Source: Paramarasmius palmivorus (lineage: Eukaryota; Basidiomycota; Agaricomycetes; Agaricales; Marasmiaceae). From it: DNA of 64,000 nt. This document shows, piece by piece, positions 1 to 11,305 of this stretch. The stretch lies in NCBI GenBank assembly GCA_037176845.1, contig JAYKXP010000065.1, forward strand, positions 186,001-250,000, given 5' to 3'. The translations under genes and the position numbers were made by a program. The notes beneath the pieces were generated by a model. It saw nothing but the letters and a program-made list of their open reading frames with translations. It was not told the DNA's origin and did not search any database. Every line of letters starts with the position of its first letter. Within the stretch, counting starts at the first letter, position 1.

Positions 1-7
1 ATCTAAC

Positions 8-776
8 ATGCTCAAAAGGTTCGTCTCGCCTAAGCATCTTCAACAACGCGTCCTCTTGACAGGCCTCAACACCACCACATTTTCGCATGGGATGGATGGA
101 CTTACGCGCCTGGATTCTCTTCTTCGCCAAGCAATCAGAGACGTTCACCCCAAACCCATCCCTGGGCTTACCGAAGGGCATACGACCGTTGATATCGCGA
201 ACAGATATTTCACCAGCAAGAGAGTCGCAAACGAAGAACACCATGTAGGCTTTCCAAAAAACGTGGATCCTAAAGGCATCCTCGACGATATCCGGGGTGA
301 CGCATTCGTGTATACAGCCGACAACGTGGTAGAGTACTATCAACGACAGGTGGTGAACGACATTCAAAGGTGCGCATCTAAAGGATATACGTTCGTCTTC
401 ACTAAAGTACGGTCTACATAGATTCAAACCTATTCACCCATCCCATATCAACAAAGGAGACATCGTTGAAATACAGCTTACCCTCAACCTAGTAGAACAT
501 GCATCGGGCAAAGGAAGAAATACTAATATCCAATACATCACCAAGCTCATCCTGAGATCTATCACCCTCCTCGATAAGACCTTCTCCGAGGCAAGTCTCG
601 ACGGCATATCCAATACTGTTATGTTCAATATCTTTTAATACAGACCGCTCGAATGAGCAATACCTCTTCAATTGTCCGGCCGCCGCTAAAACGCAGAGTT
701 GGACACACAGAAGAGGAGACGAGAGACGCCGAACGTAGGATTAAGAGGATGGCTATAGACGACAATTCGCCTTAGT
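8..776 (+). CDS. Agaric orphan protein, frameshifted copy
   Basis: I do not know the function. The first 130 or so residues read openly from the ATG at 8, with a segment rich in H, N and D (VANEEHHVGFPKNVDPKG, then GDAFVYTADNVVEYY). Near position 405 the frame breaks, and dropping one A in the run CTAAAG lets translation continue through GLHRFKPIHPSHINKGDIVE to a basic tail (LKRRVGH) and a stop at 774-776. A second break is best explained by a GC-AG intron at 591-643 (53 nt, GCAAGT...TACAG). The composition and layout resemble a family common in mushroom genomes, from memory only. The single-base shift means either a young pseudogene or an assembly indel. It converges on the next gene. Upstream exons may lie outside the window. 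Confidence 0.6.
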
Positions 777-963
777 TATTCATCAATCAATGTAAATGTC
801 TTCCCTTTCATACATCATACCAGACGGTGTACCTACGAAGTCTACGAGGGCAATCAGTTCCGGTCCACCCTGCATTACTCTTTCTCCAACCATAGGCCAC
901 GACAATATCGAAAGGATTAGTATACACTGGAAAACAGAAGCTCCTGCTAACGACCTCCTCGTT

Positions 964-1599
964 CTAAGCGCCCACAACATTGATAGGAAGTGTACCCTTT
1001 CGGGCAGGATCGTAAGCCCAAACAATGCAAGGTGTATGAGGCATCGATGCAGGCATCCGTAGGAAGGCATTAAACAATGCAACATACCTAAAACATTCAG
1101 CAAGATGTGGGCGTTGAAAGGATCGCTTAGTACTCACCGAACTATATCAAGCGCTATTTCAAATACTCTTTCTGTGTCCACTTCTTTGGGTACGTCAAAC
1201 TCGGCGAGCATAGGACCAATCCAAGGCCTGCCCAACTCGTGTCCCAACTCGTCCAAGGCAGTAGTGACGAACTCATTTACGGGCAAACGATTTTTCTGGC
1301 CCTGATCGACGAATATCAAAGTAAAACATTCTAGGCGCCCAGTGCCTATGCAGGTTCTACGCAAGAGTTTCTTGCGACCTCCACCCCAAACCTGACATGG
1401 CACATACGGGGAGTAGTCATGTTCAAACAACGCCAACCGTTCGATGTCGACCAAGTAAGGGTTTCCTCGCACTGGGAAGTAAACCAACGACTACGACTTT
1501 GCATTCAGCAGCAACGTTTAACGAACAACTAAGCTCATACCTTCTTTCCTTCGAGATTGAATTCAAAATCATTCTCCGCATTAGAAAGCACTGGTTCTT
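964..1599 (-). CDS. Orphan multi-exon protein, start unresolved
   Basis: The function is unknown. Supported exons on the minus strand are about 1599-1541 (ending NLEGKK), 1490-1138 and 1087-964, separated by introns of about 50 nt with good GTATGA...GTAG and GTGAGT...TTTTAG borders. The central exon reads VYFPVRGNPYLVDIERLALF and then WIGPMLAEFDVPKEVDTERV. The last exon ends LPINVVGA and a stop at 964-966. The 5' exons were not resolved, because several frames open and close between 1600 and 1900. An alternative last exon could carry the coding sequence to 808 or 783. It lies tail to tail with the gene at 8-776. Confidence 0.5.
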
Positions 1600-1699
1600 C
1601 TGCATCAAAGCAATATCAAGATACTCCAAACGACACAGAGCAACGAACGTGGACACACCCATATCAGGAATAAGAAAGGAACAAAAGTAGAATCTCTGG

Positions 1700-2562
1700 A
1701 ACGGAGAAAAGGGTTGAAGGAGACAGAATTTACAAAAAGCACATATAGCAAATACAACACAGAGTGCAATTCGAAGCCGATCTATACGGTAGGACCCACT
1801 ACGCAAAGGTATACATGACGAGAGGTTTTCAAGAGGGTTTCAAAAAACCAAAGAATCTAAGCCGGGACGATCGTGTACCTTCAGCGTCCCTCGGAGAAGA
1901 CTACGACTAGTCTGTTGCAATTCCGACAGAGGAGCACGCGCTTGGTGACACATTTCATAACAGAAAGAACCCCAAAGAGACTTCCGTTCCCAAATAAGCA
2001 AGGTAGTCCGTCGATATGACCTATCTCTCTATCCGAAGCGTCCGAACAACAACCTTAACGAAGAATTTAGGCCGACACAGAGAAGAATACCCGAACACCG
2101 ATGCCATACTGAACGGCTACAGGTGAACTCAAAGACAGTCAGCGCCACACCTGAACACCAGGAACACCCTGCTCCCTGAAACGACCCGAACAGAGTTAAG
2201 CCAAATCGTATCCGAGGAGTGCTTTGAGATACCATGCATACCTCGATCCTAAAACCCGACATAATTCGACACACGAAAAATCACAAGCCATTCAGCACAA
2301 GACCTGTCAACTCTATCAGAAAGGAAGACCATTAGAAAGAGTGGGAGGCCCCACATGAACCGTCACCTGAAAGCGAAACAAAGTAGCAAGTATCCGCTTT
2401 TCTGCATTCCTACACCGGCCTTCTCGATGATTCACACGATAGCAGCGGGTCCACCAACGAAACACAAATGCCGGGAAGCTTGTTCCATCACACCATACAG
2501 CGTGAACATAAAAGAGGCGAGAGTGCGCACGGAATTGCACATCCGACTAGAGAACTGTAACA
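1700..2562. other. Stretch without a convincing gene
   Basis: Several short open frames exist on both strands, but none has splice borders or composition that I trust. The 5' exons of the minus-strand gene ending at 964, or a decayed gene, may be here. A minus-strand segment around 1930-1960 reads like a cysteine pair (LLCRNCNR), which may be chance. Confidence 0.3.
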
Positions 2563-2994
2563 ATGCAGACAGGTAAGCATTCTCCGAGTATATACCTCGC
2601 CATACTCAGCAATATTCGTATGTATAGAAGCTACGCAGCTCGCAAGACAACTCAATACCTTGAGCCATCCCCAACAACAAGCGGTGCGCACCCTAATTGC
2701 AACGTTGATGATAACTGGTAAGCCAAACGACTCATATCCAAGTCTCCCCGACGCTCTGACGGCAACTCTCCTCCACAAGGATTACCCGAATCGATATACG
2801 ACATTCTTCTTGAAACGTCTTTCATGTCTGATCTGGTTCACCTCCAGGAATCCGATGAAGACGAATCACAGTCTGAAAGGATGAGCGAAGACTTCACTGA
2901 CAGCGATGGTGAAAGCGACTGTGCCAATTTCGGCAGTAGCGACGACGGGGAGCAGGGATCTGACGAAACGATGGACATAACAGATGCGAAGTAG
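2563..2994 (+). CDS. Small acidic-tailed protein, 104 residues
   Basis: The three exons are 2563-2572, 2628-2717 and 2780-2994. They total 315 nt, and both introns (55 and 62 nt) have GTAAGC donors. The protein begins MQTEATQLARQL and has an amphipathic segment LSHPQQQAVRTLIATLMI. It ends in a D/E/S-rich tail (ESDEDESQSE onward) with no hydrophobic anchor. The function is unknown. The segment LS-Q-QAV...Y.. resembles LSEIQRQAVTDMFGLILD in the gene at 54537 inside the KDZ transposon, and that protein also has an acidic tail. This is a weak, by-eye similarity. It is probably a nuclear or cytosolic adaptor-like protein, which is only an inference from the composition. Confidence 0.6.
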
Positions 2995-3141
2995 ATCCCA
3001 GTATGTTGTGTGCTGTAACGAAAGGATGAACAAGAGCATATATTAGTCAGCGTCTGATTTGACATAACATTATCGATAACATATTGAAAACATAGATGAC
3101 GTCGATAACGAATATGGAATCCTGTCTATCACTACCACATT

Positions 3142-3878
3142 CTATGCACAAGGTCCCATCATGCTCTTTCGCCTATCCTCGCCAACCAATTCGTCAGTTA
3201 CTGTGAAGCTCATTAGATACAACATTGGAAAGGAATACCACAACACTGACCCGCAAGCGCACGTCTATGAAGACACCAGCCGTCCGCCACATCGACACCC
3301 AAGTACTTTGGAAGCTCGTTTCGCACCCACACCACAGCACAACGGTCGTACAAGGATTCCATTATGCCTCCACGCACATCATTGCCCATCATCGAGTGAG
3401 AGTCCAGTCGAACCATCTCGACAGCCCACAGCTGACTAGAAGTAAAGGATGAAAGGTCGCGTTCCACTGCATGTTCACCACCAGGGCAATGAGTCAACCT
3501 GGATGTGTAGCTCTCCATCGAGGAATCGCTGAGCACGTCCTTCATAGAACTCGACACGAGACAGACATTATTGCGGAAACGGTTGGTGAGCAAGGGTTGA
3601 CCAGGAAACTGCCGTTGAAGCTGTATGGAATAGTCCTATAGGAGCCGCTAAAATGAGATACACATGAACATCGACGCAGACCAACTCACCGCAAATTTTC
3701 GCATAAGTACCAATTCCAACTGATGAACGCCTCCACTCTCCTTCAACGAATGCACGGTGCTGAGACGACCCCTCGCAGTACGAGGATATGCATCAACCAC
3801 GCGGTTAAACAGTTCCATGTGGACAGGAACAGAAACATAAAAGACGAAGTTTTGATCTTTTGAGGAAGCGGAAGACAT
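3142..3878 (-). CDS. Orphan protein, 205 residues, three exons
   Basis: The exons are 3878-3690, 3620-3251 and 3200-3142, totalling 618 nt, which divides exactly by three. The introns are 69 and 50 nt with GTGAGT...ATACAG and GTCAGT...CACAG borders. The protein starts MSSASSKDQNFVFYVSVPVH and contains a cysteine/histidine patch (THCPGGEH). It ends RKSMMGPCA. There is no signal peptide, membrane segment or domain I recognise. It is transcribed away from paralog A at 4538 and converges on the 104-residue gene at 2563-2994, with 147 nt between stops. That spacing fits the very compact first 13 kb of the window. Confidence 0.6.
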
Positions 3879-4537
3879 TGGCCACTCATCTAGGCAGGAA
3901 AGACAGTCTATATATCCAACCCAACCCAAACCACTCAAAACCACACCAAATCAATCCCCGCTGCATCCAAGATACGTACCCCGATCCCTTCGCAAAAAAA
4001 AGGCAACAACAGGTACGCCTACACACTAAGTGGATCCAACCACATGCCAGAACACACAGCCGACATGATAGCATACAACTTTAACAGAACCGATTATCAC
4101 TCAGCATATACGAGGAAGGCAAGGCGTCTTTGATCTGCAAACCCAAGAACGGCGCCGAACAGCGCCAGAGCCAAGATTTCATCACCAAATTCACATTAAT
4201 GCTTACCCCGAAAACGAGGTCTGAATACCCAGCAACTCGCGAAAGGCTGGGTAAAATTGGCGCCCTATTGTTGCAGAGGAAGAGGAAGAGCGGTTGCATC
4301 GGGTGAGGATCAAAGCCGCATGTCCTCCACGTGTCACAAGGTTCGTTCACCACTAATTCTTACTTTGCTGATAAACCGGTGCAAAGTCTACTAGACATCT
4401 TCCACTATGGAACCCACTCAACATAAGGGATCCCTCGCTACTATATGTACCGAACTTCGACACAAACGAGAACCAATACTCATCTGCGAACCCACCAAAG
4501 TCGGCCATAAAGTCAACCATCCAGCGAAACTAGTACG
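3879..4537. other. Intergenic region with an ambiguous exon
   Basis: This is the divergent promoter space between the genes at 3142-3878 and 4538-6465. A plus-strand open segment (about 4087-4293, reading YEEGKASLICKPKNGAEQ) looks protein-like. It could be joined to an upstream open frame by a GTACGC...TAACAG intron, but no in-frame ATG was found, so no gene is called. A pyrimidine-poor CCAACCCAACCC stretch lies at about 3917-3930. Confidence 0.3.
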
Positions 4538-6465
4538 ATGAAGGAATTACTGCAAATGTATGTAACCGGCAAAACAATTGCTCTTCCTTTTCCACCTGAT
4601 AACCACTTCACATAGGCCCCATACTGTATTGACACCCGTATTCGACAATCTACCCATCCAAGACATCGTGAAGCTGAGAACCATCTCAGGATCGGCCTAC
4701 GCGGACGTTCAGGGATATTACAAAACCACGTTTAGTATCAGCAAACTATACGACCCATTCTTTCCCAACGAAGGCGACAGCTCCACCTTTCAGTCGCTGG
4801 TTACAGAAGCAGGTGGTTTAGTCACCAGCTTCACGCTCATAGACATCTTATCTCGACAACCGCTGAAACTGGCACCACTTTACCTATTCACTCCCGCCAA
4901 ATACGTAGCCAAAGCAGGGAATTTCCTTCTGGACCTGAAATTTGGTTTCAATCCACTCCCTCAGAAAACCGTCAAGACCAAGACATTCAGCGCCCAGTCC
5001 TCAACTTTCCATGAGGCGCTAATCAAGGAACACCGCGAGTCTCGACCAAACACAGGTGAACTTCCAGAACTTTGCGACGATTCCACGGTATCAGGAGTAT
5101 TCGGATTCTCGAGAGGAAACGCTACAGTGTGGGTAGTGGGCACCAGAACCGAGCCGATCGAAGTAATCCTCACCTTTCATTCTAGTAAGAACTTACCATC
5201 CTTATCCGCGTCGAAAAAATGTACTTACAAATTGTAGCTCTGTTCATGAACGTTATCTCAGGAAAGCGAATCATTAGCCTGTACCCCAAAACCTCATTCG
5301 TTGAGAAGCGAGCATTAATTCTCAACACTCCCTCGCCCTCAACTCAGATCATACTACAGACATACGAAAACGCCGGCTGGACACTCTCTAGTGTAATCGC
5401 AGCTACAGATCTTACCAGTCCCGACAACGAACGCTCTCTGTATACTCGTTGGATAGGCGACTCTCATACGTGGGTGCTGGACATGGAAGAGGAGCCACAT
5501 CCCACAATTGAATATCGATCGCTGCAAGTCACGTCGTGGCATCTCGACTGCCCTGACATTGATCGCACGACAATAGTGTACGAAAGGATGGAGCATAACA
5601 CACTGGCTCACTCTTATGTGATAACGTGGGAAGCTGAGAGAGCTGTATGGGGACATCCTTGTTTTTCCGACCTAGATCCAAACAGGTTAGATGATTGTGG
5701 GGACGCAGGGCATCCAGACGTGGAAGAAGTCGACCTGTTCAGCGATACCGATAGTGAAACATCAGAATCGTGAGTCGCGAACTGTACCGTCACTGTCCTC
5801 TTACAAACATCCCCCCCTAGATCAGTGGACACCACTGAATCGTTTCTGGAGAGTACGAAAGCAGATATGAAGCAGTGCGAGTATATGGTTACCAGATCTT
5901 CCTGCCAGCACCGGTAAGAAGGATATTCCCCTGAGCATGATCCATCCATCATACCAAACAATCAACAGGGCAATCAACAGCGCTTCAGACGTAGAACCAG
6001 CTATAGTCGAATACCTCCACGGTTTCTATCCGCTTATGCGAGAAACCCATAGGACGAACTACAACATACGAAAGATGCGAACCGACCTCTTAGATCTACA
6101 CGACGCCTTCCCGAACATCGCCGGACATATCCAGTATCCATCAGGACACGTTATCTGCGTAATTCTCCAGACAGTGGAAGACGTGAGGAGATCAGGAAGG
6201 TGCAAGTCGGTAAAGGTAACGCTCTACTCCTTGACTGAGAATTCCTATCACTGATAATTCGGTTCGCCAGTATACATTGGACTTTACACTCGCCACCGCT
6301 ACCAACCGCATTACGACCACCTGCACAATTAAAGTACCCAAAGCAGAAGTCAACAATATAGAAAATATCATATCCGTGAATTCAGCATGGTCCCAAGAAC
6401 ACCTTACCGAAGCAGGTCTGACCGTCATGATCGTCGAGAACGGTACTTCGAACGAAGACGACTGA
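4538..6465 (+). CDS. Paralog A: NTase-like protein with lost active site
   Basis: The first exon (ATG at 4538, MKELLQM) splices with a GTATGT...CATAG intron into a long exon. An intron after TFHSS leads to the SLYPKTSFVEKR exon, then a short acidic exon (from TESFLEST), the YLHGFYPLMRETHR exon and a final exon ending GTSNEDD at 6463-6465. The layout matches paralogs B and C block for block: N-terminal helical part, NTase-like block, SLYP block, FYPLL block and ITTTC block. B and C have SGS...PSDLDIF where A reads TSF...LAPLYLF. Both acidic residues of the D-x-D pair are therefore missing, and A is probably catalytically dead. Yet its other exons stay open and well spliced, so it may still be expressed. 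The biological role is unknown. Confidence 0.7.
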
Positions 6466-6707
6466 GACGAAGTCAATGATACCTACCGTAGGAAATAGAT
6501 AAGCACCAAATGTACTTCGAACAAAGGATACAGATAGGACCATTCGTCCTCAGCCAATTCATTTATAGGCTCAGATTGCCACTTATTCGCACGAGACTGA
6601 ATATCGAAAATCTCCCAGTGACATGCGAATATGGGGGACGATCTATTTGAATGTATGTATCACAGCAATGGACGAATTTTCTACGATTGAGACATAAGAC
6701 ACGTCTT

Positions 6708-8637
6708 CTATACAACAGTAGCCTCCTCCGATTGGCCCGAAGACGATACTGCACGGTGCCACGTCCAAACAACCAAACTCTGCTTATTACATAGTACCAC
6801 AACTAGATCCGCCATCTTGTACCCAGGGGGAGGCGATGGATAACAGTGGAGAGCGTCACTAGGGAGCTCTGCACGAGGAACCACAACCAACTGATCCAAC
6901 GAATAGCCAAAATTGAGAACAACACATTGATCCTCGGAAAGGTTGTTTCGCAATTTGTCCAACTCTTCTTGCCGCGAGGATAACATATCAGTGACAAAAA
7001 ACCTAACGAATCCCCTATCGCAGTACAGAGTAGAATGTACACCAGCTGTTTGGAGAAATGATTAGTACAGATCACGCAATACGAGAGCACACCCACCCTG
7101 ACGTCCACTCCGAGAGCGACGACAGACCACCTTGTGACGAGCAATCCAATCCTCGCGTTGACATTTCCAGGAACAATAAGCCACCTGCTGACAATCTCCG
7201 CAGATTCGATAAGGGTTCTATACCACGTAAAGTCTGCATCAGTAAGACACTTCGAAAAGGAGACAGCAGGCACACACCTTCGCTTCCCCATCATCTTCAT
7301 CTACTGTATCACACTATAGTTACATGTAAGCCGGGTCCAATAGAACATACGTCAGATCCCAAACATACCTCAGTAGACACACAGCACCGCAGAGAAGCCT
7401 GTTTGAACGGGCCACGACTGTACTCTGTATACACCTCTTTGACAGAAGTGACCTCCTCCGCCCAATCAACCCAAGTTTTGTTGATAGCCTCGTGGACAAA
7501 AGGCATAGTTTCGACCATTTTCATCGAAAAGTGCAGTATGCGAGGCGTTAATAAATGGGGCACCAACCTCGACAGCAAAGCGTGGCATTCCTTCGCCAAT
7601 CTGTGCTCGTGTCCCACTAGAGCAACAAACTTGGCGCGAACACGTTCTGTCACGAAAAACCACGACAACTCCTTGAAGGCGCGAAACAAGCCCGCCTTTA
7701 TCGCATCCCAGACCCAACCACCACTACCGTCGCGAGTAAACACCCTCGTTAAGAAACGCACACACAGCACCAACACCTTCCCCACAGCATCCGTATCGAT
7801 GAAGAGACGAGAGGCTCTGGAACCTCGAATCGTGACTTGGATTTCGCGCAAAACCGTACGTAGGCAGCCCGTGAACCAGTGAGCCGCACGCAGATGGAGA
7901 ACTCTGGTAAAGGAAACAGTATGAAGATGCGTGACCGCCACACCGACTGCGTATAGCTCTGCAATGTTTTCTAGCAAGTGGCCGGAGCAGATTAAATCCA
8001 CGAACTTGGAGAAAGCCGTGCCCACAAAGTCTACGTCTCCATGAGTCCGAAGAATCATCCCTACCAACTCGTCGCAGCGAGCTCCTTCGAAGATACCAGG
8101 CACCCAGATTGGATGAATCATTGTCGCAGCCACTGGGTGTAGCATGGAGTCCTTGACGGACATCACACCAAACAGCGTCCGTACACAGAACCGAACTAAG
8201 AGCTCCGAGTCCAACAACAAACGGGTAAGGGAGCTAAGAGGATGGTACTCCACCAACACAAATACCAGCCCAAACACCGCATGAAGCATACGATCATACC
8301 AATCAGACCCACGCATCGACGAAGGACTGGCACCGCCTAACGAAGGACTCCATAGTTCCAATACTATGAACCACCTCCAAACAATATCCCAGGTACCGCG
8401 TTCATCAAGGCCAGGGAAGAAAAGGGGTTTAGCCTTTGAACCTCGTGCCGGCCAACGGAGGTATGAAGAAAACACCTCCATAGCTTGGACGACAGCGTTG
8501 CAACGAGCAGCGACCACCGAATCCGGATCCAGTGAAGTAGGGAAAGGAACCCGAAACAAGGGGAGTATAGCTTCCAGAACGTCTGGGTCGGATTGCTTCG
8601 CTTTAGAGTGCAATAGGTCGAAATTCTTGAACGACAT
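6708..8637 (-). CDS. MYND-type zinc-finger protein with helical N-terminus
   Basis: The ATG at 8637 (MSFKNFDLLHS) opens a roughly 440-residue leucine-rich helical exon without a known domain. It is followed by spliced exons. After introns GTATGT...ACTATAG and GTGTGT...GGTATAG the sequence reads RICGDCQQVAYCSWKCQRED, then WIARHKVVC. This is the second half of a MYND finger (C-x2-C, YCS-x2-C, W-x3-H-x3-C). The first cysteines lie in LRCCVSTE/C just before. A final exon runs to a stop at 6708. MYND fingers mediate protein-protein contacts in nuclear or cytosolic regulators. Large mushroom families with this helical-plus-MYND layout exist, and their functions are mostly unknown. The gene sits between paralogs A and B, and no partner can be inferred. 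Confidence 0.75.
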
Positions 8638-9092
8638 GCTGTGGATTTGCACAGTTAGCAATGAATCTACACGAAAGACAAAAAAAAACTCGTACGCAAA
8701 TCAACAAGGATGCGGGGCAAGACACGGCTAGCAATATCCTCCAAACCTTTTAACTCAAACCAGAACTAACGTTACCCCAACCCCCCTCCCTTTCAAGGTT
8801 GTTCTTGCGGCCTAAAGCAAAACGCCACCAGCAGGTACAAGCGAAAGGATCGGAGGGAGCCCATGCACATCCCAACGAAATTCCACTCCCGCCCACTACC
8901 ATCACGGCCAACAGACGGAGATTCTTTACGTTACACATACCTGCCTATCAAATAGAGTGAAACAGAACCCAGAAACCAACGTTAACCACACTATTCGCCC
9001 ATAAGCCGAAAGGAAGGTACATGGAAGGCAGAAGAAAAGAGAGGTTTCGATGACTAATCAACACAGGACACTGTTTCTATGTATAGAATAAT

Positions 9093-11084
9093 TCACTCTG
9101 CCGACAATCTGACATCCAATCCCGCCTCACCCATGTAATCTTCACTCCAAGTCCAAGCAGGAATCTCCCTCTGAAGTAGCAGCATGCACTCAGTGGACAC
9201 AACGATATCACAAGTCGTCGTAATCAAATCCCTTTCCCGATCCAATGCAAACTCTATCTGAAGCTAAAAAATGCCATAAGCAAAAGGAACACATACTCGA
9301 TCCACACAAGAGCGCACCTCCACATCATCACTTAACCCAGAAATATCCAGATCCTCCAAGCACTGCATTATCATAGCGACGACATGTCCAGTGGGATAAC
9401 TCGACCTGCCAAATTCATCGGGATACAACTGGCGCAACCCTGCAAAGGCATCCCTCAATCGTTCCACAGGCCAGCTGTGACGATGCTCCGCAGCTAATAA
9501 AGGATACAGACCGCTAAGAAAGTCTATCACAGCAGAGTCAAGCATCACCGGGGGTACGAGAGGGCTGGATAAACGTCAAGTTACGCCAACACGAATCTCA
9601 CATACAGCAACCACTCACTGATGAAGACACCGACGACCAGTCACAGTATACCCCAAAATAATAAAAGCTGGATCTAAACGAGCATCGCGAATCAAAGCTC
9701 TATCCAAAGAGGAATCGATAAGCCAAGTCAATTTAACCGATAGGACTGAACGTACTCGACAGGCACATCCCCAGAACTTGCGTCAAGCGCACGGCCAGCA
9801 AGCGCAGCCCCCTCGAGCATCTTCAAACCGATATCGGAGTCTTCGGAAAGTTCATCAAACGGCAAACCCCGCCTGAACAAGACAGAGCGCTCTCGAAGCC
9901 TGGAAAAGCAACCGTGATGCCACACGCACATCATTGCATTCCATGTCAAGACGTAAGACCTAGTGAGAGCGGGATTATCCATCCTATTCTTCGCAACATG
10001 GGTGGAGCCGGCCGAACTAGACAACTGCCAAGAAGCAACCTTCAATGGACGGTACAAGCCCACCGCCTCAGAGCCACCACGGAGAGGAGAAAGCTTGTAA
10101 ACCCAGCAATGAGGATCGCCGACCCAACGAATGTTCCCCGACACTTCCGACCAAGGACGAAGAAACTGCTCAGCAGATACTTCGTCATACGATTCCCAAC
10201 CTCGGGCTTCGTATTTTGCCCGTGCCAAGTCAACCGTACGAGTACCCTGTTTCAAATACAGAGAACGATAATGCACGAATGACGTCCGCGGATACAAAGA
10301 AATGACTTCAGTAGCTGTAGCTACATTCATAACCAAAGCTATGTCGTGAAGATCAAGCGAATTAATTACTACAACTGACAAAGCACACGAAAAGCAAAAC
10401 TCACTCGAGTAAAAACCCATGATGACTTCAACAGGTTCAGTCCTGGCAGACACCAACTGAACCTTCATTCCGCTAGCCTTGTGGACGAAATTAAACACGC
10501 CCCCGATCGTCGTGAACTCGTAACGATCCGCAACCGAGCCTGTGTTAGGAGTACATTTCAACCACTCGAGAGCCACTGCAGTAGCGAAGTCGCAATGCTG
10601 CTCCTCGCTAACCTTCAAACCACCGACAACCACAGTTTGCAAGGGCACAAAAGAATACCCACACCCAACTAAAAAGCGGCCCAGTTCCTCAACATACGTC
10701 CGGTTGACAAAAATATCCAGATCCGAAGGCGGGAACTTGGACCTGGACAGAAAGCGAACAAGCGACGACCCAGAAACCAAAGCTCCTGTACGCAACTGCA
10801 AGCTTCTGAACCCAACAATGTCTTCCTTGTCCTCAAAGAAGAGCCCATACAAACGATACAGGCTAAAAGCCGTCTCCTCGTATCGAAGAACAAGTCTACG
10901 AATGAACCTGGAAACTGATTTGAGCATAGCCAAACCCATAGGCGACAGCTCGTCGAAAACCAATGAATCGACCACGAATATCCTGCAAACATATAAAAGG
11001 ATGAGGGATGGAAACATAAGTATAATCTCAGGGACACACAAGAACAACAAAAGCGCATACGCACAGTGTACTCAGAGGATCCAT
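9093..11084 (-). CDS. Paralog B: nucleotidyltransferase-fold-like orphan protein
   Basis: The ATG at 11084 gives MDPLSTL, and a GTGCGT...TTGCAG intron joins IFVVDSLVFDELS. Residues about 77-98 read SGSS followed by SDLDIF, the GS...D-x-D signature of the polymerase-beta-like nucleotidyltransferase fold. ARTEPVEVIMGF further on may supply the third strand. Then come the blocks SLYPRTSF, RWVGDPHCWVYKL, a long variable linker, LYPLLAAEHRH, YPTGHVVAMIMQCLEDLD and a last exon with LITTTCDIVV, ending at 9093. There is no signal peptide or membrane segment. Transfer of a nucleotide to a protein or small molecule is possible from the fold but is unproven. It is a tandem neighbour of paralog C, with 221 bp between them. 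Confidence 0.7.
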
Positions 11085-11305
11085 AACTTTAAGTAGAAGA
11101 CGAGAGGGTACTGAGATCGATACCCATACTTTGGACTTATATACATCGTGGAGACCACGTACAGCCAGCAACGATCTGCCAGATAGAGTGGGAAGCATCC
11201 ATACGACGAAAAGTCAATCATTGCGAGTCCATAAGTACCGGAACAGTTGTACTACCGGAACATACTTTAAACCGAGTATACCGGGATTAGTAAATCACGA
11301 AGATG

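Noticed and set aside
7058..7882. Plus-strand frame of 274 codons
   Set aside because: It is the antisense of the MYND gene (6708-8637 minus), which has clear domain sequence and splice sites. The plus-strand composition is not protein-like.
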